From Rhizobium sp. 9140 (GTDB taxonomy: Bacteria; Pseudomonadota; Alphaproteobacteria; Rhizobiales; Rhizobiaceae), in contig NZ_FJUR01000001.1 of the NCBI RefSeq assembly GCF_900067135.1, positions 1,491,501-1,555,500 of the forward strand: a stretch of 64,000 bases of DNA, written 5' to 3'. Shown here one piece after another: positions 44,445 through 53,837 of this stretch. A model generated the notes under the pieces. The model worked only from the letters and a program-made list of their open reading frames with translations, was not told the DNA's origin and made no database searches. Position numbers and translations under genes: made by a program. Each line of letters begins with the position of its first letter. The stretch's first letter is position 1.

Positions 44445-44470
44445 TCAAAGGGAACGTCTATAGTTAAGGC

Positions 44471-45916
44471 TCAGGCCGCTTGGAGGCGCTGAGGTTGCGG
44501 CCGGTGCTGGGCGGCCGGTGCGCCGAGATCGAAGGCCTCGACGAGTTGTGCGAGTTCGCGGACACGATCGCGCAGTCCCTTCGTCGCGGCGCTCGATTCC
44601 TCGACCATGGCGGCGTTCTGCTGGATGACCTTGTCCATCTGCCCGACGGCGGAGGTGACCTCGCCGAGCGCTGCGGACTGCTCGCCGGCGGAGGCCGAGA
44701 TGCCTGTGATCAGGCTGTCGATATCGGACACCTTCGCCACGATGGCCTTGAGAACCTCGCCGGTGCTGCTGACCAGGCCGACACCCTTCGTCACCTGCTC
44801 GGCACTGGCGCCGATCAGGCTACGGATCTGCTTGGAGGCGTCTGACGAGCGCTGGGCAAGCGTGCGCACTTCCGATGCGACGACTGCAAAACCCTTGCCG
44901 GCGTCACCGGCACGCGCGGCCTCGACGCCCGCGTTGAGCGCCAGAAGATTGGTCTGGAAGGCGATCTCGTCGATCACGGAGACGATCTGGTTGATCTCGC
45001 CCGAACTATGGGCGATCGCGGCCATGGCGCTTTCCGCCTGGCTCATGATCTCGCCGGATCGCGCGGCATCGGCCCTTGCCTCGGATGCGACCTGCTTTGC
45101 GTGAACCGCACCCTCGGCGGTGCGTCGGACGGTCTGGTTGATCTCGGCGAGCGCGGCGGAGGTCTCCTCCACGGCGGCCGCCTGCTGCTCGGTGCGCTGG
45201 GAAAGGTCGTTCGTGGCGGAGGAGATTTCCTCCATCGTGTCGCCGACCGTGTTGGAAAGATCACGGATCATCGACATGGCGGTCGCCAGCCGTTCCGTCG
45301 CCTCGTTGAAATTGCTCTTCATCTGCTGCGCCTTCTGCGGCAGTTCGGCATCGATCCGATAACTGAGCTGGCAGTCTTCCAGCGCCCGCAAGGCCTTGCC
45401 GATCTCGTTGACGATCTCCTCGTCGTGGCGCGCCTCGGCCTCGCGTGCCTGATTGAAGGCTTCGCGTTCGCCTTCCGCCTTCTCGTTCATTTCGTTGAAG
45501 AAATGGAACATGACAACAGCAACATCGCTGAAGACGGATCGCAGGAGGAGCCGGACTTCCTGGTCGCGCTTTGCTCTGCTCCAGCTAGTGTCTTTCAGCA
45601 AGCCGGCAACGAGGCCCGAGGCGTAGCCCGCATAGCCGAGAAGATACTCGGGGAAGGTCAAGAACTGGGCAATGTTCTTTGCAATGACAGCCTGTTCGCT
45701 GAAATACTCCGGGGAGAAATTGCCCGTGGTAATCGCGCGGAACTTCCGCCGCTCACGGGCGAGCACGTCCAGCGGAACAGCGGTCAGCGTGGCGTCAATG
45801 GCGCTGTAAGCCTCAAGGAGAACCGCGTCCAAATGCTTGGAAACGCGCGCATGAATGCTTTCTCCGGCGGCCTGGTCCTGGCTCGGCCACGTCTTGATGT
45901 AATCCTCAATATGCAT
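44471..45916 (-). CDS. Soluble methyl-accepting chemotaxis protein with a protoglobin-like head
   Basis: The 481-residue protein has no membrane helix. Residues about 20-160 resemble the sensor globin of globin-coupled sensors ([16 protein letters not shown], then [10 protein letters not shown]), but the proximal His before the L-T-F-P block is missing ([10 protein letters not shown]). A HAMP-like linker (about 185-240) leads to the MCP signalling domain, with the hairpin tip [21 protein letters not shown]. The C-terminus lacks a clear CheR-binding pentapeptide. It probably signals to CheA in a cytoplasmic cluster. Confidence 0.88.
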   Translation of the reverse strand: MHIEDYIKTWPSQDQAAGESIHARVSKHLDAVLLEAYSAIDATLTAVPLDVLARERRKFRAITTGNFSPEYFSEQAVIAKNIAQFLTFPEYLLGYAGYASGLVAGLLKDTSWSRAKRDQEVRLLLRSVFSDVAVVMFHFFNEMNEKAEGEREAFNQAREAEARHDEEIVNEIGKALRALEDCQLSYRIDAELPQKAQQMKSNFNEATERLATAMSMIRDLSNTVGDTMEEISSATNDLSQRTEQQAAAVEETSAALAEINQTVRRTAEGAVHAKQVASEARADAARSGEIMSQAESAMAAIAHSSGEINQIVSVIDEIAFQTNLLALNAGVEAARAGDAGKGFAVVASEVRTLAQRSSDASKQIRSLIGASAEQVTKGVGLVSSTGEVLKAIVAKVSDIDSLITGISASAGEQSAALGEVTSAVGQMDKVIQQNAAMVEESSAATKGLRDRVRELAQLVEAFDLGAPAAQHRPQPQRLQAA

Positions 45917-46077
45917 TTTCAGGTCCCCTCGATGTCATAGGCGTCCTTACCCAACGTCCTTGAGACCAATTGTGGTATAAAAGAATTTACTAAAAATGAA
46001 GATATCTGCGGCAGGGCCGCCGAATCTCCCGCGCGGACAGATGCCCATTCGGGTTCGCAGCCGGTGCCGGGGATGTT

Positions 46078-46773
46078 TCAGCCTGATACGGGCATCTCGG
46101 CCGGAGCGATGTCCGGCTCGGCTTCATCGGACCTCAAGGGGCGAAACGTCATGCGGTGCAGCCGGCAGGGGCCGTAGAGAAGAATGGCGCTGCGGTGATG
46201 CGCGGTGGCGTAGCCGGCATGCATGGCAAAACCGTAGCGGGGAAAGATGCCGTCCGCCCGGGTCATCATTCGGTCGCGCGCGACCTTGGCGACGATGGAG
46301 GCCGCAGCGATGGACAGGGAACGGGCATCGCCCTTGATGACGGCCCGACCTTCGCAGGCGAGCCCCGGCGGGACGTCCCGTCCGTCCGCAAGCACGAGAG
46401 CCGGCCGCCGGTGAAGACCGCAGACCGCGCGCCGCATCGCGTCGAGGCTCGCCTTGCGGATATCCGTGCCGTCGATGCGCCCCGCGCCGGAGGATGCGAT
46501 AGAGACGGTGGCGGTCGCGAGGATTTCGGTAAACAGGACCTCCCGCCGCTGCGCCGTCAGCTGCTTGCTGTCGTTCAGGCCATCAGGAATGCGCTTGGGG
46601 TCGAGGATGACGGCGGCGGCGACCACAGGGCCGGCAAGCGGTCCCCGCCCGGCTTCGTCCGTGCCGGCGACCGGCCACAGACCATCACGCTGTGCCGCCT
46701 CTTCCAGACTGAAATCGGGGCTGAGGCGAATGTCGAAGAGGAGCGGGGAATCGGTCGTTGTGCGGCGTGCCAT
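46078..46773 (-). CDS. rnhB: Ribonuclease HII
   Basis: RNase HII removes ribonucleotides from DNA and RNA primers. This 231-residue protein starts at 46773 and contains [13 protein letters not shown] with catalytic Asp39 and Glu40, L-N-D-S-K-Q-L-T, and the conserved [12 protein letters not shown] segment. The N-terminal 30 residues precede the domain, as is common in rhizobia. No strong ribosome site is seen before the start. Confidence 0.95.
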   Translation of the reverse strand: MARRTTTDSPLLFDIRLSPDFSLEEAAQRDGLWPVAGTDEAGRGPLAGPVVAAAVILDPKRIPDGLNDSKQLTAQRREVLFTEILATATVSIASSGAGRIDGTDIRKASLDAMRRAVCGLHRRPALVLADGRDVPPGLACEGRAVIKGDARSLSIAAASIVAKVARDRMMTRADGIFPRYGFAMHAGYATAHHRSAILLYGPCRLHRMTFRPLRSDEAEPDIAPAEMPVSG

Positions 46774-46948
46774 GGCGGCAAATTCGCACGGGAGACCGAT
46801 TCCCCGCAAGACCCCAGGCGGATGCGGCGGCGCCGGGGGGCAGAGGGCAGGTGGCTTTGCGGAAGACACCTGCCGCGAGCGATCGCATGGTACGAGGGAC
46901 ATGCGATCCCATTTGCTGTCCGGAACGTGCCGGATGAAGATGAGAGCC

Positions 46949-48106
46949 TCAGAGTAGCGAGAGCTGAACACCCGTCCCGAGTGGCGGCACGAAGATATCG
47001 CAGTTCAGCGCCCGCCGGTTCGTGTTCAGTTCCAGCCGTTTGGCGGCAAGGTCGAAGCGACGGCCGATTTGCCAGGCATAGGGTCCGGCACCCTTCATCC
47101 GCTTGGTGAAGTCGGCATCGTAGTCCTTACCGTCGCGCATCGAGCGCACGAGCGACATGACGTGCCGGTAGCGATCCGGATAATGTTGCAGCAGCCAGTC
47201 GCGGAAGAGGGGGCTGACTTCCAGCGGCAGCCGCAGGATGACGTAGCTCGCCTCCGTTGCCCCGGCCGCCTTGGCGGAGTCCAGCACGCGCTCGATCTCA
47301 TGGTCGTTCAGCGCGGGAATGACCGGCGCCATCAGTACGCTGGTGGGAATGCCGGCCTCCGACAGCTTGCGGATCGCGTCCAGCCGCTTCTCCGGCGTCG
47401 AGGCGCGGGGTTCCATCAGCCGGGCGAGCTTGCGGTCGAGCGTCGTGACCGAGAGACCGACGCGGGCGAGGCCCTTCTCGGCCATGGGCGCGAGAATGTC
47501 GATATCGCGCAGGACCATCGCCGATTTCGTGACGATCATGACGGGGTGATCCGCCGCCTTCAGCACTTCCAGGATCTGACGCATGATCCGCCATTCCTTC
47601 TCGATCGGCTGGTAAGGATCCGTATTCGTGCCGATGGCGATCGGCTTCACCTTGTAGCCGGGCTTGGCCAGTTCGCGCTCCAGAAGCTTGGCCGCATCGG
47701 GTTTGGCAAACAGCCGCGCCTCGAAATCGAGACCGGCGGACAGGCCCATATAGGCATGCGTCGGCCGGGCGAAGCAGTAGATGCAGCCATGCTCGCAGCC
47801 GCGATAGGGATTGACCGAGCGGTCGAAGGGAATGTCGGGCGAATCGTTACGGGCGATGATCGTGCGCGGCTTTTCCACCTGCACCTCGGTCTTGAACGGC
47901 GGCAGGTTTTCCAGCGCGTTCCAGCCATCGTCCTCGGTGCTGCGCGTCACGGGCTCGAACCTTCCCGAGGGGTTGATCCCGGCACCACGGCCGCGACGGC
48001 GGTCCACCTCGATGCGAAGGCCGCTTTCGACCATCAGTGCGTCGGCCACATCGGCCCGATTGCCGGGCGCAAATGCGCCCTGCCTGACATGGGACAGATC
48101 GTTCAT
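46949..48106 (-). CDS. Radical SAM protein of the PA0069 / SplB-like family
   Basis: This 385-residue protein has the radical SAM cluster motif C-E-H-G-C-I-Y-C with Cys104, Cys108 and Cys111, preceded by S-V-N-P-Y-R-G. The family (COG1533) is grouped with spore photoproduct lyase, but its substrate is unknown. The start at 48106 follows GGAGTG. A GTTC-N7-GTTC SOS box lies 86 bases upstream, which supports a DNA-damage role. rnhB follows on the same strand after 175 bases. Confidence 0.9.
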   Translation of the reverse strand: MNDLSHVRQGAFAPGNRADVADALMVESGLRIEVDRRRGRGAGINPSGRFEPVTRSTEDDGWNALENLPPFKTEVQVEKPRTIIARNDSPDIPFDRSVNPYRGCEHGCIYCFARPTHAYMGLSAGLDFEARLFAKPDAAKLLERELAKPGYKVKPIAIGTNTDPYQPIEKEWRIMRQILEVLKAADHPVMIVTKSAMVLRDIDILAPMAEKGLARVGLSVTTLDRKLARLMEPRASTPEKRLDAIRKLSEAGIPTSVLMAPVIPALNDHEIERVLDSAKAAGATEASYVILRLPLEVSPLFRDWLLQHYPDRYRHVMSLVRSMRDGKDYDADFTKRMKGAGPYAWQIGRRFDLAAKRLELNTNRRALNCDIFVPPLGTGVQLSLL

Positions 48107-48191
48107 GGGACACTCCGGGGAACATGGACGGTGTGGTTTTCGCCGAACCGTCATGTCGTTCTCTCTTCCGTTCGTCGTAACCCTAAAAGGA

Positions 48192-48206
48192 GAACAATGC
48201 AAGAAC
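48192..48206 (-). promoter_or_regulatory. Alphaproteobacterial SOS box (LexA site)
   Basis: On the minus strand the sequence reads GTTCTTGCATTGTTC, a perfect GTTC-N7-GTTC. A TTGCAT / TACGAC promoter with a 17-base spacer overlaps it and would serve the radical SAM gene. The site lies in the 222-bp gap between the divergent radical SAM and glycosyltransferase-like genes. Confidence 0.75.
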
Positions 48207-48328
48207 AAATGTGCTGGCCCCGCTTCCAAGCGTCCCCGAAGCTTCTGGATTCATCATGAATGACGGGAGATTGTTCCGCTCTGCGCAGGTTTTATGGCAT
48301 TCCCGCGTGCAATGCGGTACGACCGGCC

Positions 48329-48841
48329 ATGCTGACAATCCTGATGGAAACCCGCGATAGCGAGACGAGGCTGGCGCAGTCGCTGGCCGCGCTGGTGGCC
48401 GGCGCTGTGGAAGGTCTCGTCAGCGACGTGATCATCCTCGATCACGGCTCGCAGGATGCCTCCGGCCGCGTGGCCGATGCCGCGGGCGCGCGGTTCCTCA
48501 CGCGCTGGGAGATGGCGGAAGTCATCGGGTCGGCGCGGGGCGAGTGGCTGCTTCTGATCGAGCCGGGCGCCCGGCCGCTCGGCCGCTGGGTGGACGAGAT
48601 CGCCGAGCACATGGCCATCGGTGGCGGTCCTGCCTGCTTCTCCGCCTCCCGCCGGCACCGCCGGTCCCTTCTGGCACGTCTCGCCTCGCGCCGCCCGGTT
48701 CTGGAACAGGGCTTTCTGATCAAGCGCACGCAGGCCGCCGGTATGACGAGACCGGGCATGATGCTCGCCGATTTCGTGTCCCGTCGCGGCGTGCACCGCC
48801 TGTCGAGCGAGCTTATGCCTGCCTGGGCTTCGGGTCGGTGA
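48329..48841 (+). CDS. Small family-2 glycosyltransferase-like protein
   Basis: This 170-residue protein covers only the nucleotide-binding half of a GT-A fold: M-L-T-I-L-M-E-T-R-D at the N-terminus, I-I-L-D-H-G-S-Q-D-A-S (usually V-D-D-G-S-x-D) and G-E-W-L-L-L-I-E-P-G-A-R-P at the DxD position, where the metal-binding Asp residues are lost. It may be a degenerate or non-catalytic member. It ends 29 bases before the converging moaB stop. The substrate is unknown. Confidence 0.75.
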   Translation: MLTILMETRDSETRLAQSLAALVAGAVEGLVSDVIILDHGSQDASGRVADAAGARFLTRWEMAEVIGSARGEWLLLIEPGARPLGRWVDEIAEHMAIGGGPACFSASRRHRRSLLARLASRRPVLEQGFLIKRTQAAGMTRPGMMLADFVSRRGVHRLSSELMPAWASGR

Positions 48842-48869
48842 GGGTCTTTCTTTCCAAATCCACCCACAC

Positions 48870-49406
48870 TCACCGCTTCAGGTGTTCGTCCAGCCGTGGC
48901 ATGATCTCCACGAAATTGCAGGGCCGGTGACGCAGGTCGAGCTGTTGGCTGAGGATGCCGTCCCAGGCATCGCGGCAGGCTCCGGGCGAGCCGGGCAGCA
49001 CGAAGACGAAGGTCGCGTTCAGCACGCCGCCGGTCGCGCGCGACTGGATGGTCGAGGTGCCGATCTTCTCATACGAAATGCGATGGAAGATGGCGGAAAA
49101 GCCGTCCATCGTCTTTTCGAACAGCGGCTCCAGCGCCTCCGGCGTCACGTCGCGTCCGGTAAAGCCGGTGCCGCCGGTGGTGATGATGACGTCCACTCCG
49201 GGGTCGAGGCTCCAGGCCGTTACCTGACCGGCGATGGCGGCGCGGTCGTCGGCCACGATGCCGCGTGCGGCCAGCACATGGCCGGCCTGCGTCAGTCGCG
49301 CCACCAGCGTATCGCCGGATGTGTCCGTTTCCGGCGTCCGGGTGTCGGAAACGGTGAGCACCGCGATGGAAACGGGCACGAAGGTCCGCGTCGTGTCGAT
49401 CGTCAT
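48870..49406 (-). CDS. moaB: Molybdenum cofactor biosynthesis protein B
   Basis: This 178-residue MoaB/MogA-type protein adenylylates molybdopterin. The conserved T-V-S-D-T-R and [11 protein letters not shown] segments are at about 18-23 and 77-87, and P-G-S-P-G-A is at about 138-143. Its ATG overlaps the ispE stop (ATGA), so the two are translated from one message. Confidence 0.93.
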   Translation of the reverse strand: MTIDTTRTFVPVSIAVLTVSDTRTPETDTSGDTLVARLTQAGHVLAARGIVADDRAAIAGQVTAWSLDPGVDVIITTGGTGFTGRDVTPEALEPLFEKTMDGFSAIFHRISYEKIGTSTIQSRATGGVLNATFVFVLPGSPGACRDAWDGILSQQLDLRHRPCNFVEIMPRLDEHLKR

Positions 49407-50398
49407 AAGGTCTTCGTCCTCTCGGTGTCGGGAGCCCCGCAATGGCTTCCCAGCGTGCTGCAGGGCAGAAGATACCAGTCGGGATAGGCCTTGCGGATGC
49501 GCACCGCCGCCCGGTCTCGCCCCTCGACGTCGAGAAAGAGCCCGAAGCAGGTGGCGCCGGAGCCGGACATGCGGGCAAGCGCCGCACCGGCCTCGACAAG
49601 CGCTGCCCGCGCCGTGCCGATGACGGGCGCGATGGAAAGAGCCGGTGGCTCCAGATCGTTGCGTGTCGCGGCGATCGCTGCGATCCAGTCTTCCGGTGAG
49701 GCAAGCCGTTCGGGAAGGGGCAGCAGCGGGTTGGTTTTGTCGCTGAGCGCGCGAAACACGGCGGGCGTGGAGACCGCGGCACCGGGATTGACCAGCAGGG
49801 CCGGGAACGCGGGAAGGCCGATGACGGGTGTGATCGCCTCGCCAATGCCACGCGCTATGAGCGGCCGGCCGGTCAGGCACATCGGCAGGTCCGCCCCGAG
49901 CGAGAGGCCGAGCGCAGCGAGATCGAGATCTACAGCGGCATCCCGCGTCGGATTCCAGAGGCGCGAGAGCCCGGTGAGGGCTGCGGCAGCATCCGCCGAG
50001 CCGCCGCCGATGCCGGAGGCGACGGGCAGGTTCTTCGTCAGATGCAGGGCGACCGGCGCGCAGGGCAAGCCGAGCATGGTCAGCCGCGTGCGCAGCAGGT
50101 CTCGCGCCTTCAGCACGAGATTGGCATGCCCGCCATCGGCACCCACCGGCACGTCGCCCGCAAAGGGGCCGGAGACGGTGAAGCTGTCGGTCTCGAAGAA
50201 AGCCAGCGACAACCTGTCGCCGGCATCCGCAAAGGTCACGAGGCTTTCGAGCAGATGATGGCCGTCGGCACGCTGGCCGACGACATGCAGCGCCAGATTG
50301 ATCTTCGCCGGTGCCATCATCACCAGCGGCACGTCGGCACCCTGATCCACCGGAGCAGGTGCGCTCAAGACCTCCGGCATGACGAGCGTGTCAGGCAC
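49403..50398 (-). CDS. ispE: 4-diphosphocytidyl-2-C-methyl-D-erythritol kinase
   Basis: IspE phosphorylates CDP-ME in the non-mevalonate isoprenoid pathway. The protein is a GHMP kinase with A-P-A-K-I-N-L at 29-35 (Lys32) and the ATP loop L-P-V-A-S-G-I-G-G-G-S-A-D-A at 124-137. It is 331 residues long from GTG 50398; ATG 50380 is an alternative start. It lies 9 bases after the TPR gene and overlaps moaB. The polyprenyl synthase nearby uses the isoprenoid units it helps to make. Confidence 0.94.
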   Translation of the reverse strand: MPDTLVMPEVLSAPAPVDQGADVPLVMMAPAKINLALHVVGQRADGHHLLESLVTFADAGDRLSLAFFETDSFTVSGPFAGDVPVGADGGHANLVLKARDLLRTRLTMLGLPCAPVALHLTKNLPVASGIGGGSADAAAALTGLSRLWNPTRDAAVDLDLAALGLSLGADLPMCLTGRPLIARGIGEAITPVIGLPAFPALLVNPGAAVSTPAVFRALSDKTNPLLPLPERLASPEDWIAAIAATRNDLEPPALSIAPVIGTARAALVEAGAALARMSGSGATCFGLFLDVEGRDRAAVRIRKAYPDWYLLPCSTLGSHCGAPDTERTKTL

Positions 50399-50407
50399 GG
50401 GCCGACA

Positions 50408-52246
50408 TCAGGACTTCTTGCCAGGCACAGCCACTTCCGGTGGCTTCGGCTTGCCCTCGGCGTCGGCCGCGGCGGGAACCTTCGTTTCCAGAGCCGGCAG
50501 GCCGTTCTCGATCTTCGCCTTGATCTTCGGGATCTCGTCTTCCTCGGGCTTCAGCTCCAGCGTCTGGTTCCACTGGAACACAGCCTCGAGCTTGCGCCCG
50601 ACGCGCCAGTAGGCATCGCCCAGATGGTCGTTGATCGTGGGATCGCCGGCCATCAGCTCGGCGGCGCGTTCAAGTTCGGCCACGGCCTCGTCGAACTGTC
50701 CCAGCCGGAAATATGCCCAGCCGAGCGAATCGACGATGTAGCCGTCATCCGGCTTCAGCTCGACGGCGCGGCGGATCATGTTCAGCCCCTCGTCGAGGTT
50801 CATGTTCTTGTCCACCCAGGAATAGCCGAGATAGTTCAGCACCTGCGGCTGGTCGGGGTTCAGCTCCAGCGCCTTCTTGAAGCTCGGCTCGGCCTTTTCC
50901 CACTCCTTCAGGCGCTCATAGGCGATGCCGCGCTGGAAGTAGATCGACCAGTCGGTCCGCTTCGGCACCGGGCCGAGAACCTCGATGGCCTTGTCGTAGA
51001 TGACGGCCATTTCCTTGTAGTCCTTGGCATCCGAAAGCACGCTGCCATAGGCGACATAGCTGCGGATATCCTTCGGATCGAGGGCGATCAGCTCGCGCAG
51101 GTGGTTCTTCGCCTCATCCACCTTGCCGACTTCGGCAAGCGCCAGCCCCAGCTGCATTTCCGACAGGCGGCGCATGGGCGAACCCTGCGGCACCTGTTGG
51201 TAGAGCGCGATGGCGCGTTCAGGCTTCTTCAGCGTCTCGGCAATGCCGCCGAGCATAACGAGAATGTCGGCGCTATCGGGATCGAGCGCACGCGCCGTTT
51301 GCAGGTAAAGCGAAACGATATCTTCCGCACCTTCGCGGTTGAGGGCGGCACCCACGGAAAACAGCACGGCGGCCGCACCCTGGCTCGCATTGCGAACCTG
51401 CTGTTCCTGCGGCTTGCCATCCTCGATGCTCTTGCGAAGGGCATCCAGCGGCGCGTAATTGTTGACGAAGTTCTGCCCGAGCGAAATCGTGTCGAGCGCC
51501 TTCTGCTTGTTGCCGTCGGTCGCCTCCAGCCGCGCCAGCGCGATCACCGAGCGGATGAACGTGTCGGGGGCAGCGCCGCCGCCATTACGGTCCGTCACGG
51601 CCTCGTTGAACTTGGTGCGCGCGGTCTGCTTGTCGCCGGCAGCAAGCGCGATCGCGCCCTGCTGGTAGGTCTTGAAGATGGCGAACCACTCCGGTCCCTT
51701 CATCTCCTGGATCATGGCGATGGCGTCCTTGGGCTTGCCCTGTCCGGCCTTCGCCCAGGCCAGCAGCAGGCCGTTCATCATCCGGTCCAGATCGTTCGGC
51801 CCGGAATATTTCAGGATCTTCTCCGCGTTGCGGAATTCCTTTTTGCGGATTGCATCGACGCCGCGCACGACGGTGGTGATCCGCTCGACGGAGGCATCGT
51901 CCTTCAGCTGCGTCGCGATCTTCACACCTTCGGCGAAGTCGCCATTCATCAGCGAGGTGATCATCAGCCGCTGCTTGACCTCGACATTGTCGGGCTCGAA
52001 TTCCAGCGCCGTGCGGTAGAGCTTGGTTGCGGTGTCGAGATCGTGATCGACGTCCGCGGTGCGGGCCGCAAGGAACGAGCCGGAAAAGCTGTTCACGGAG
52101 TTCACGTCGAACGGCTTGGCGGTCTCCGCTTCGGCCTTGGCCGCCGGAGCCGCGGTCTCCTGCGCGAGGACAGGGCCGGAAACCATGCCTGCAAGCGTCA
52201 GAAACGCCACGCTGGTGAGCATCCGAAGAATATGTTTTTGCCGCAT
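50408..52246 (-). CDS. Exported tetratricopeptide repeat protein
   Basis: This 612-residue protein has a signal peptide to about residue 28 (G-P-V-L-A-Q-E). About a dozen TPR-like helix pairs follow through residue 580, clearest at Y-L-G-Y-S-W-V-D-K-N-M-N-L-D-E-G and D-S-L-G-W-A-Y-F-R-L-G-Q-F-D-E-A-V. The C-terminus is Pro/Lys-rich. It probably acts as a periplasmic or envelope scaffold. Its position just upstream of ispE is conserved in rhizobia as far as I recall, with no known function. Confidence 0.87.
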   Translation of the reverse strand: MRQKHILRMLTSVAFLTLAGMVSGPVLAQETAAPAAKAEAETAKPFDVNSVNSFSGSFLAARTADVDHDLDTATKLYRTALEFEPDNVEVKQRLMITSLMNGDFAEGVKIATQLKDDASVERITTVVRGVDAIRKKEFRNAEKILKYSGPNDLDRMMNGLLLAWAKAGQGKPKDAIAMIQEMKGPEWFAIFKTYQQGAIALAAGDKQTARTKFNEAVTDRNGGGAAPDTFIRSVIALARLEATDGNKQKALDTISLGQNFVNNYAPLDALRKSIEDGKPQEQQVRNASQGAAAVLFSVGAALNREGAEDIVSLYLQTARALDPDSADILVMLGGIAETLKKPERAIALYQQVPQGSPMRRLSEMQLGLALAEVGKVDEAKNHLRELIALDPKDIRSYVAYGSVLSDAKDYKEMAVIYDKAIEVLGPVPKRTDWSIYFQRGIAYERLKEWEKAEPSFKKALELNPDQPQVLNYLGYSWVDKNMNLDEGLNMIRRAVELKPDDGYIVDSLGWAYFRLGQFDEAVAELERAAELMAGDPTINDHLGDAYWRVGRKLEAVFQWNQTLELKPEEDEIPKIKAKIENGLPALETKVPAAADAEGKPKPPEVAVPGKKS

Positions 52247-52471
52247 GACAAGCCTTTCGTTTCGGATGCGCCGCGCAAGCGCTTAACCGGAATCAGTTCT
52301 GTAGTGATAACGCATACGGCGCAGAACCGAAATTGCGTCCAGCCGGCTTCCCCTTTCATCGAAAGGATCACCCTTGGTTGCGGCAGGCTTGGCAAGACAG
52401 AATGGCTTTTTTGGCGCAAGCCGCCGCAAAAGGTGAGCCTTCTGCCCTGATCCGGCAATCTGCCGCCGGCG

Positions 52472-53488
52472 TCAGTTCACCCGGTCGATGCAGAAGTCGA
52501 TGACCTCGAGCAGCGCGTCCTTCCACGGCGAGGCTGGCAGCGGCGCCAGCGCGTCGCGCGCAATCATGCCGTAGTGCCGGGCGCGGGCGATCGTATCGGT
52601 AAGCCCGCCATAGCGCGTGATGAGCCCCATGGCGTGTTCCAGATTCTCGTCGGTGGCATTGCCGCCCTCGATCGCGTCCTTCCAGAACGCCCGCTCCTCC
52701 GCCGTTCCCCGGCGATAGGACAGGATGACCGGCAGGGTGATCTTGCCCTCGCGAAAGTCGTCGCCGACATTCTTGCCGAGATCGGCCGATTTGCCGCCAT
52801 AATCCAGAACGTCGTCCACCAGCTGGAAGGCGAGGCCGAGATTCATGCCGTAGGACTTCAGCGCGTTGCGGGCGGAGCGATCCGTCTTGGCGACGATCGG
52901 GCCGACTTCGGCTGCCGCCGCAAACAGCGCCGCGGTCTTTGCGCGGATGACGGAGAGATAGTCGTCCTCCGTCGTTTCCATGTTCTTGGCGACGGAGAGC
53001 TGCAGCACTTCTCCTTCGGCGATGACCGATGCGGCGGTCGAGAGAACATCGAGCGCATCGAGCGAGCCGACCTCGACCATCATCCGGAAGGCCTGGCCGA
53101 GCAGGAAGTCGCCGACGAGCACGCTCGCCTGATTGCCCCAGATCATCCGCGCCGTGGATTTTCCGCGCCTGAGGTCGCTCTCGTCCACCACGTCGTCGTG
53201 GAGCAGCGTCGCCGTGTGCATGAACTCGACGCTGGTCGCCAGCTTCACATGCGCATCGCCCTTGAAGCCGAACATGGCGGCGGATGCAAGCGTCAGCATG
53301 GGCCGAAGCCGCTTGCCGCCTGACGAGATCAGATGGTTGGCAACCTCGGGGATCATCTCGACATCCGATCCGGCCTTTGCCAGGATCAGCTGGTTCACCC
53401 GCTCCATGTCGGCTTTGGTCAGATCGACCAGCGGCTGCACAGAGGCCTGTTTGTTCTTGCCGTCTTCCAGCGGTATCACGACGCCCAA
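52472..53488 (-). CDS. Long-chain polyprenyl (octaprenyl/decaprenyl) diphosphate synthase
   Basis: This 338-residue trans-prenyltransferase supplies the ubiquinone side chain. G-G-K-R-L-R-P is at 57-63, the first Asp-rich motif L-L-H-D-D-V-V-D-E-S-D-L-R-R-G at 95-109 and the second V-D-D-V-L-D at 224-229. Rhizobia make ubiquinone-10, so decaprenyl product is likely. The start appears to be TTG at 53488, with AGGAG 9 bases upstream; an in-frame GTG at 53479 is possible. Confidence 0.92.
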   Translation of the reverse strand: MGVVIPLEDGKNKQASVQPLVDLTKADMERVNQLILAKAGSDVEMIPEVANHLISSGGKRLRPMLTLASAAMFGFKGDAHVKLATSVEFMHTATLLHDDVVDESDLRRGKSTARMIWGNQASVLVGDFLLGQAFRMMVEVGSLDALDVLSTAASVIAEGEVLQLSVAKNMETTEDDYLSVIRAKTAALFAAAAEVGPIVAKTDRSARNALKSYGMNLGLAFQLVDDVLDYGGKSADLGKNVGDDFREGKITLPVILSYRRGTAEERAFWKDAIEGGNATDENLEHAMGLITRYGGLTDTIARARHYGMIARDALAPLPASPWKDALLEVIDFCIDRVN

Positions 53489-53597
53489 GGCGAAGCACTC
53501 CTGTTCAAGCTACTCCTGTGAGAATAGAAAGGGGTGGCTTTCGCGGCAAGGGGCGATTTGTCCCAAGCCACTGACGAATGGGGAAAAAGCGAGACAG

Positions 53598-53822
53598 ATG
53601 AAAGAATTGATCCGTACCAACGACGCCGTCGTGCTCTCTTTCGCCGAAAGTCTGATGCGCGACGCCGGCATCATCTGCTTTATCGCCGATCAGGGCATGA
53701 GCATTCTCGATGGTTCGCTCGGCCTTCTGCCGCGCCGCCTGATGGTGCAGGGCGAGCGTGCCGACGAGGCCCGTCGCATCCTGTCGGATGCCGGCCTCGC
53801 GGCGGAACTGCGCGACCAGTGA
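53598..53822 (+). CDS. DUF2007 domain protein
   Basis: This 74-residue protein begins M-K-E-L-I-R-T-N-D-A-V-V-L-S-F-A-E-S-L and continues with R-L-M-V-Q-G-E-R-A-D-E-A-R-R-I-L, matching the DUF2007 fold, a small ferredoxin-like signalling or regulatory domain. It is divergent from the polyprenyl synthase gene and 15 bases upstream of the methyltransferase, with which it is probably co-transcribed. No function is known. Confidence 0.85.
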   Translation: MKELIRTNDAVVLSFAESLMRDAGIICFIADQGMSILDGSLGLLPRRLMVQGERADEARRILSDAGLAAELRDQ

Positions 53823-53837
53823 CGGGCAGACGCGGAT

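Larger units (their letters stand above)
44127..44470. other. 344-bp intergenic region with two palindromes
   Basis: The gap between two minus-strand genes holds a palindrome at 44359-44388 and a hairpin at 44415-44444. Short open frames here have no ribosome site and no recognisable product. Confidence 0.55.

Noticed and set aside
52380..52445. Rho-independent terminator after the polyprenyl synthase gene
   Set aside because: A small G/C stem with A-rich flanks is present, but no T-run follows on the transcribed strand and the stem is only four base pairs.
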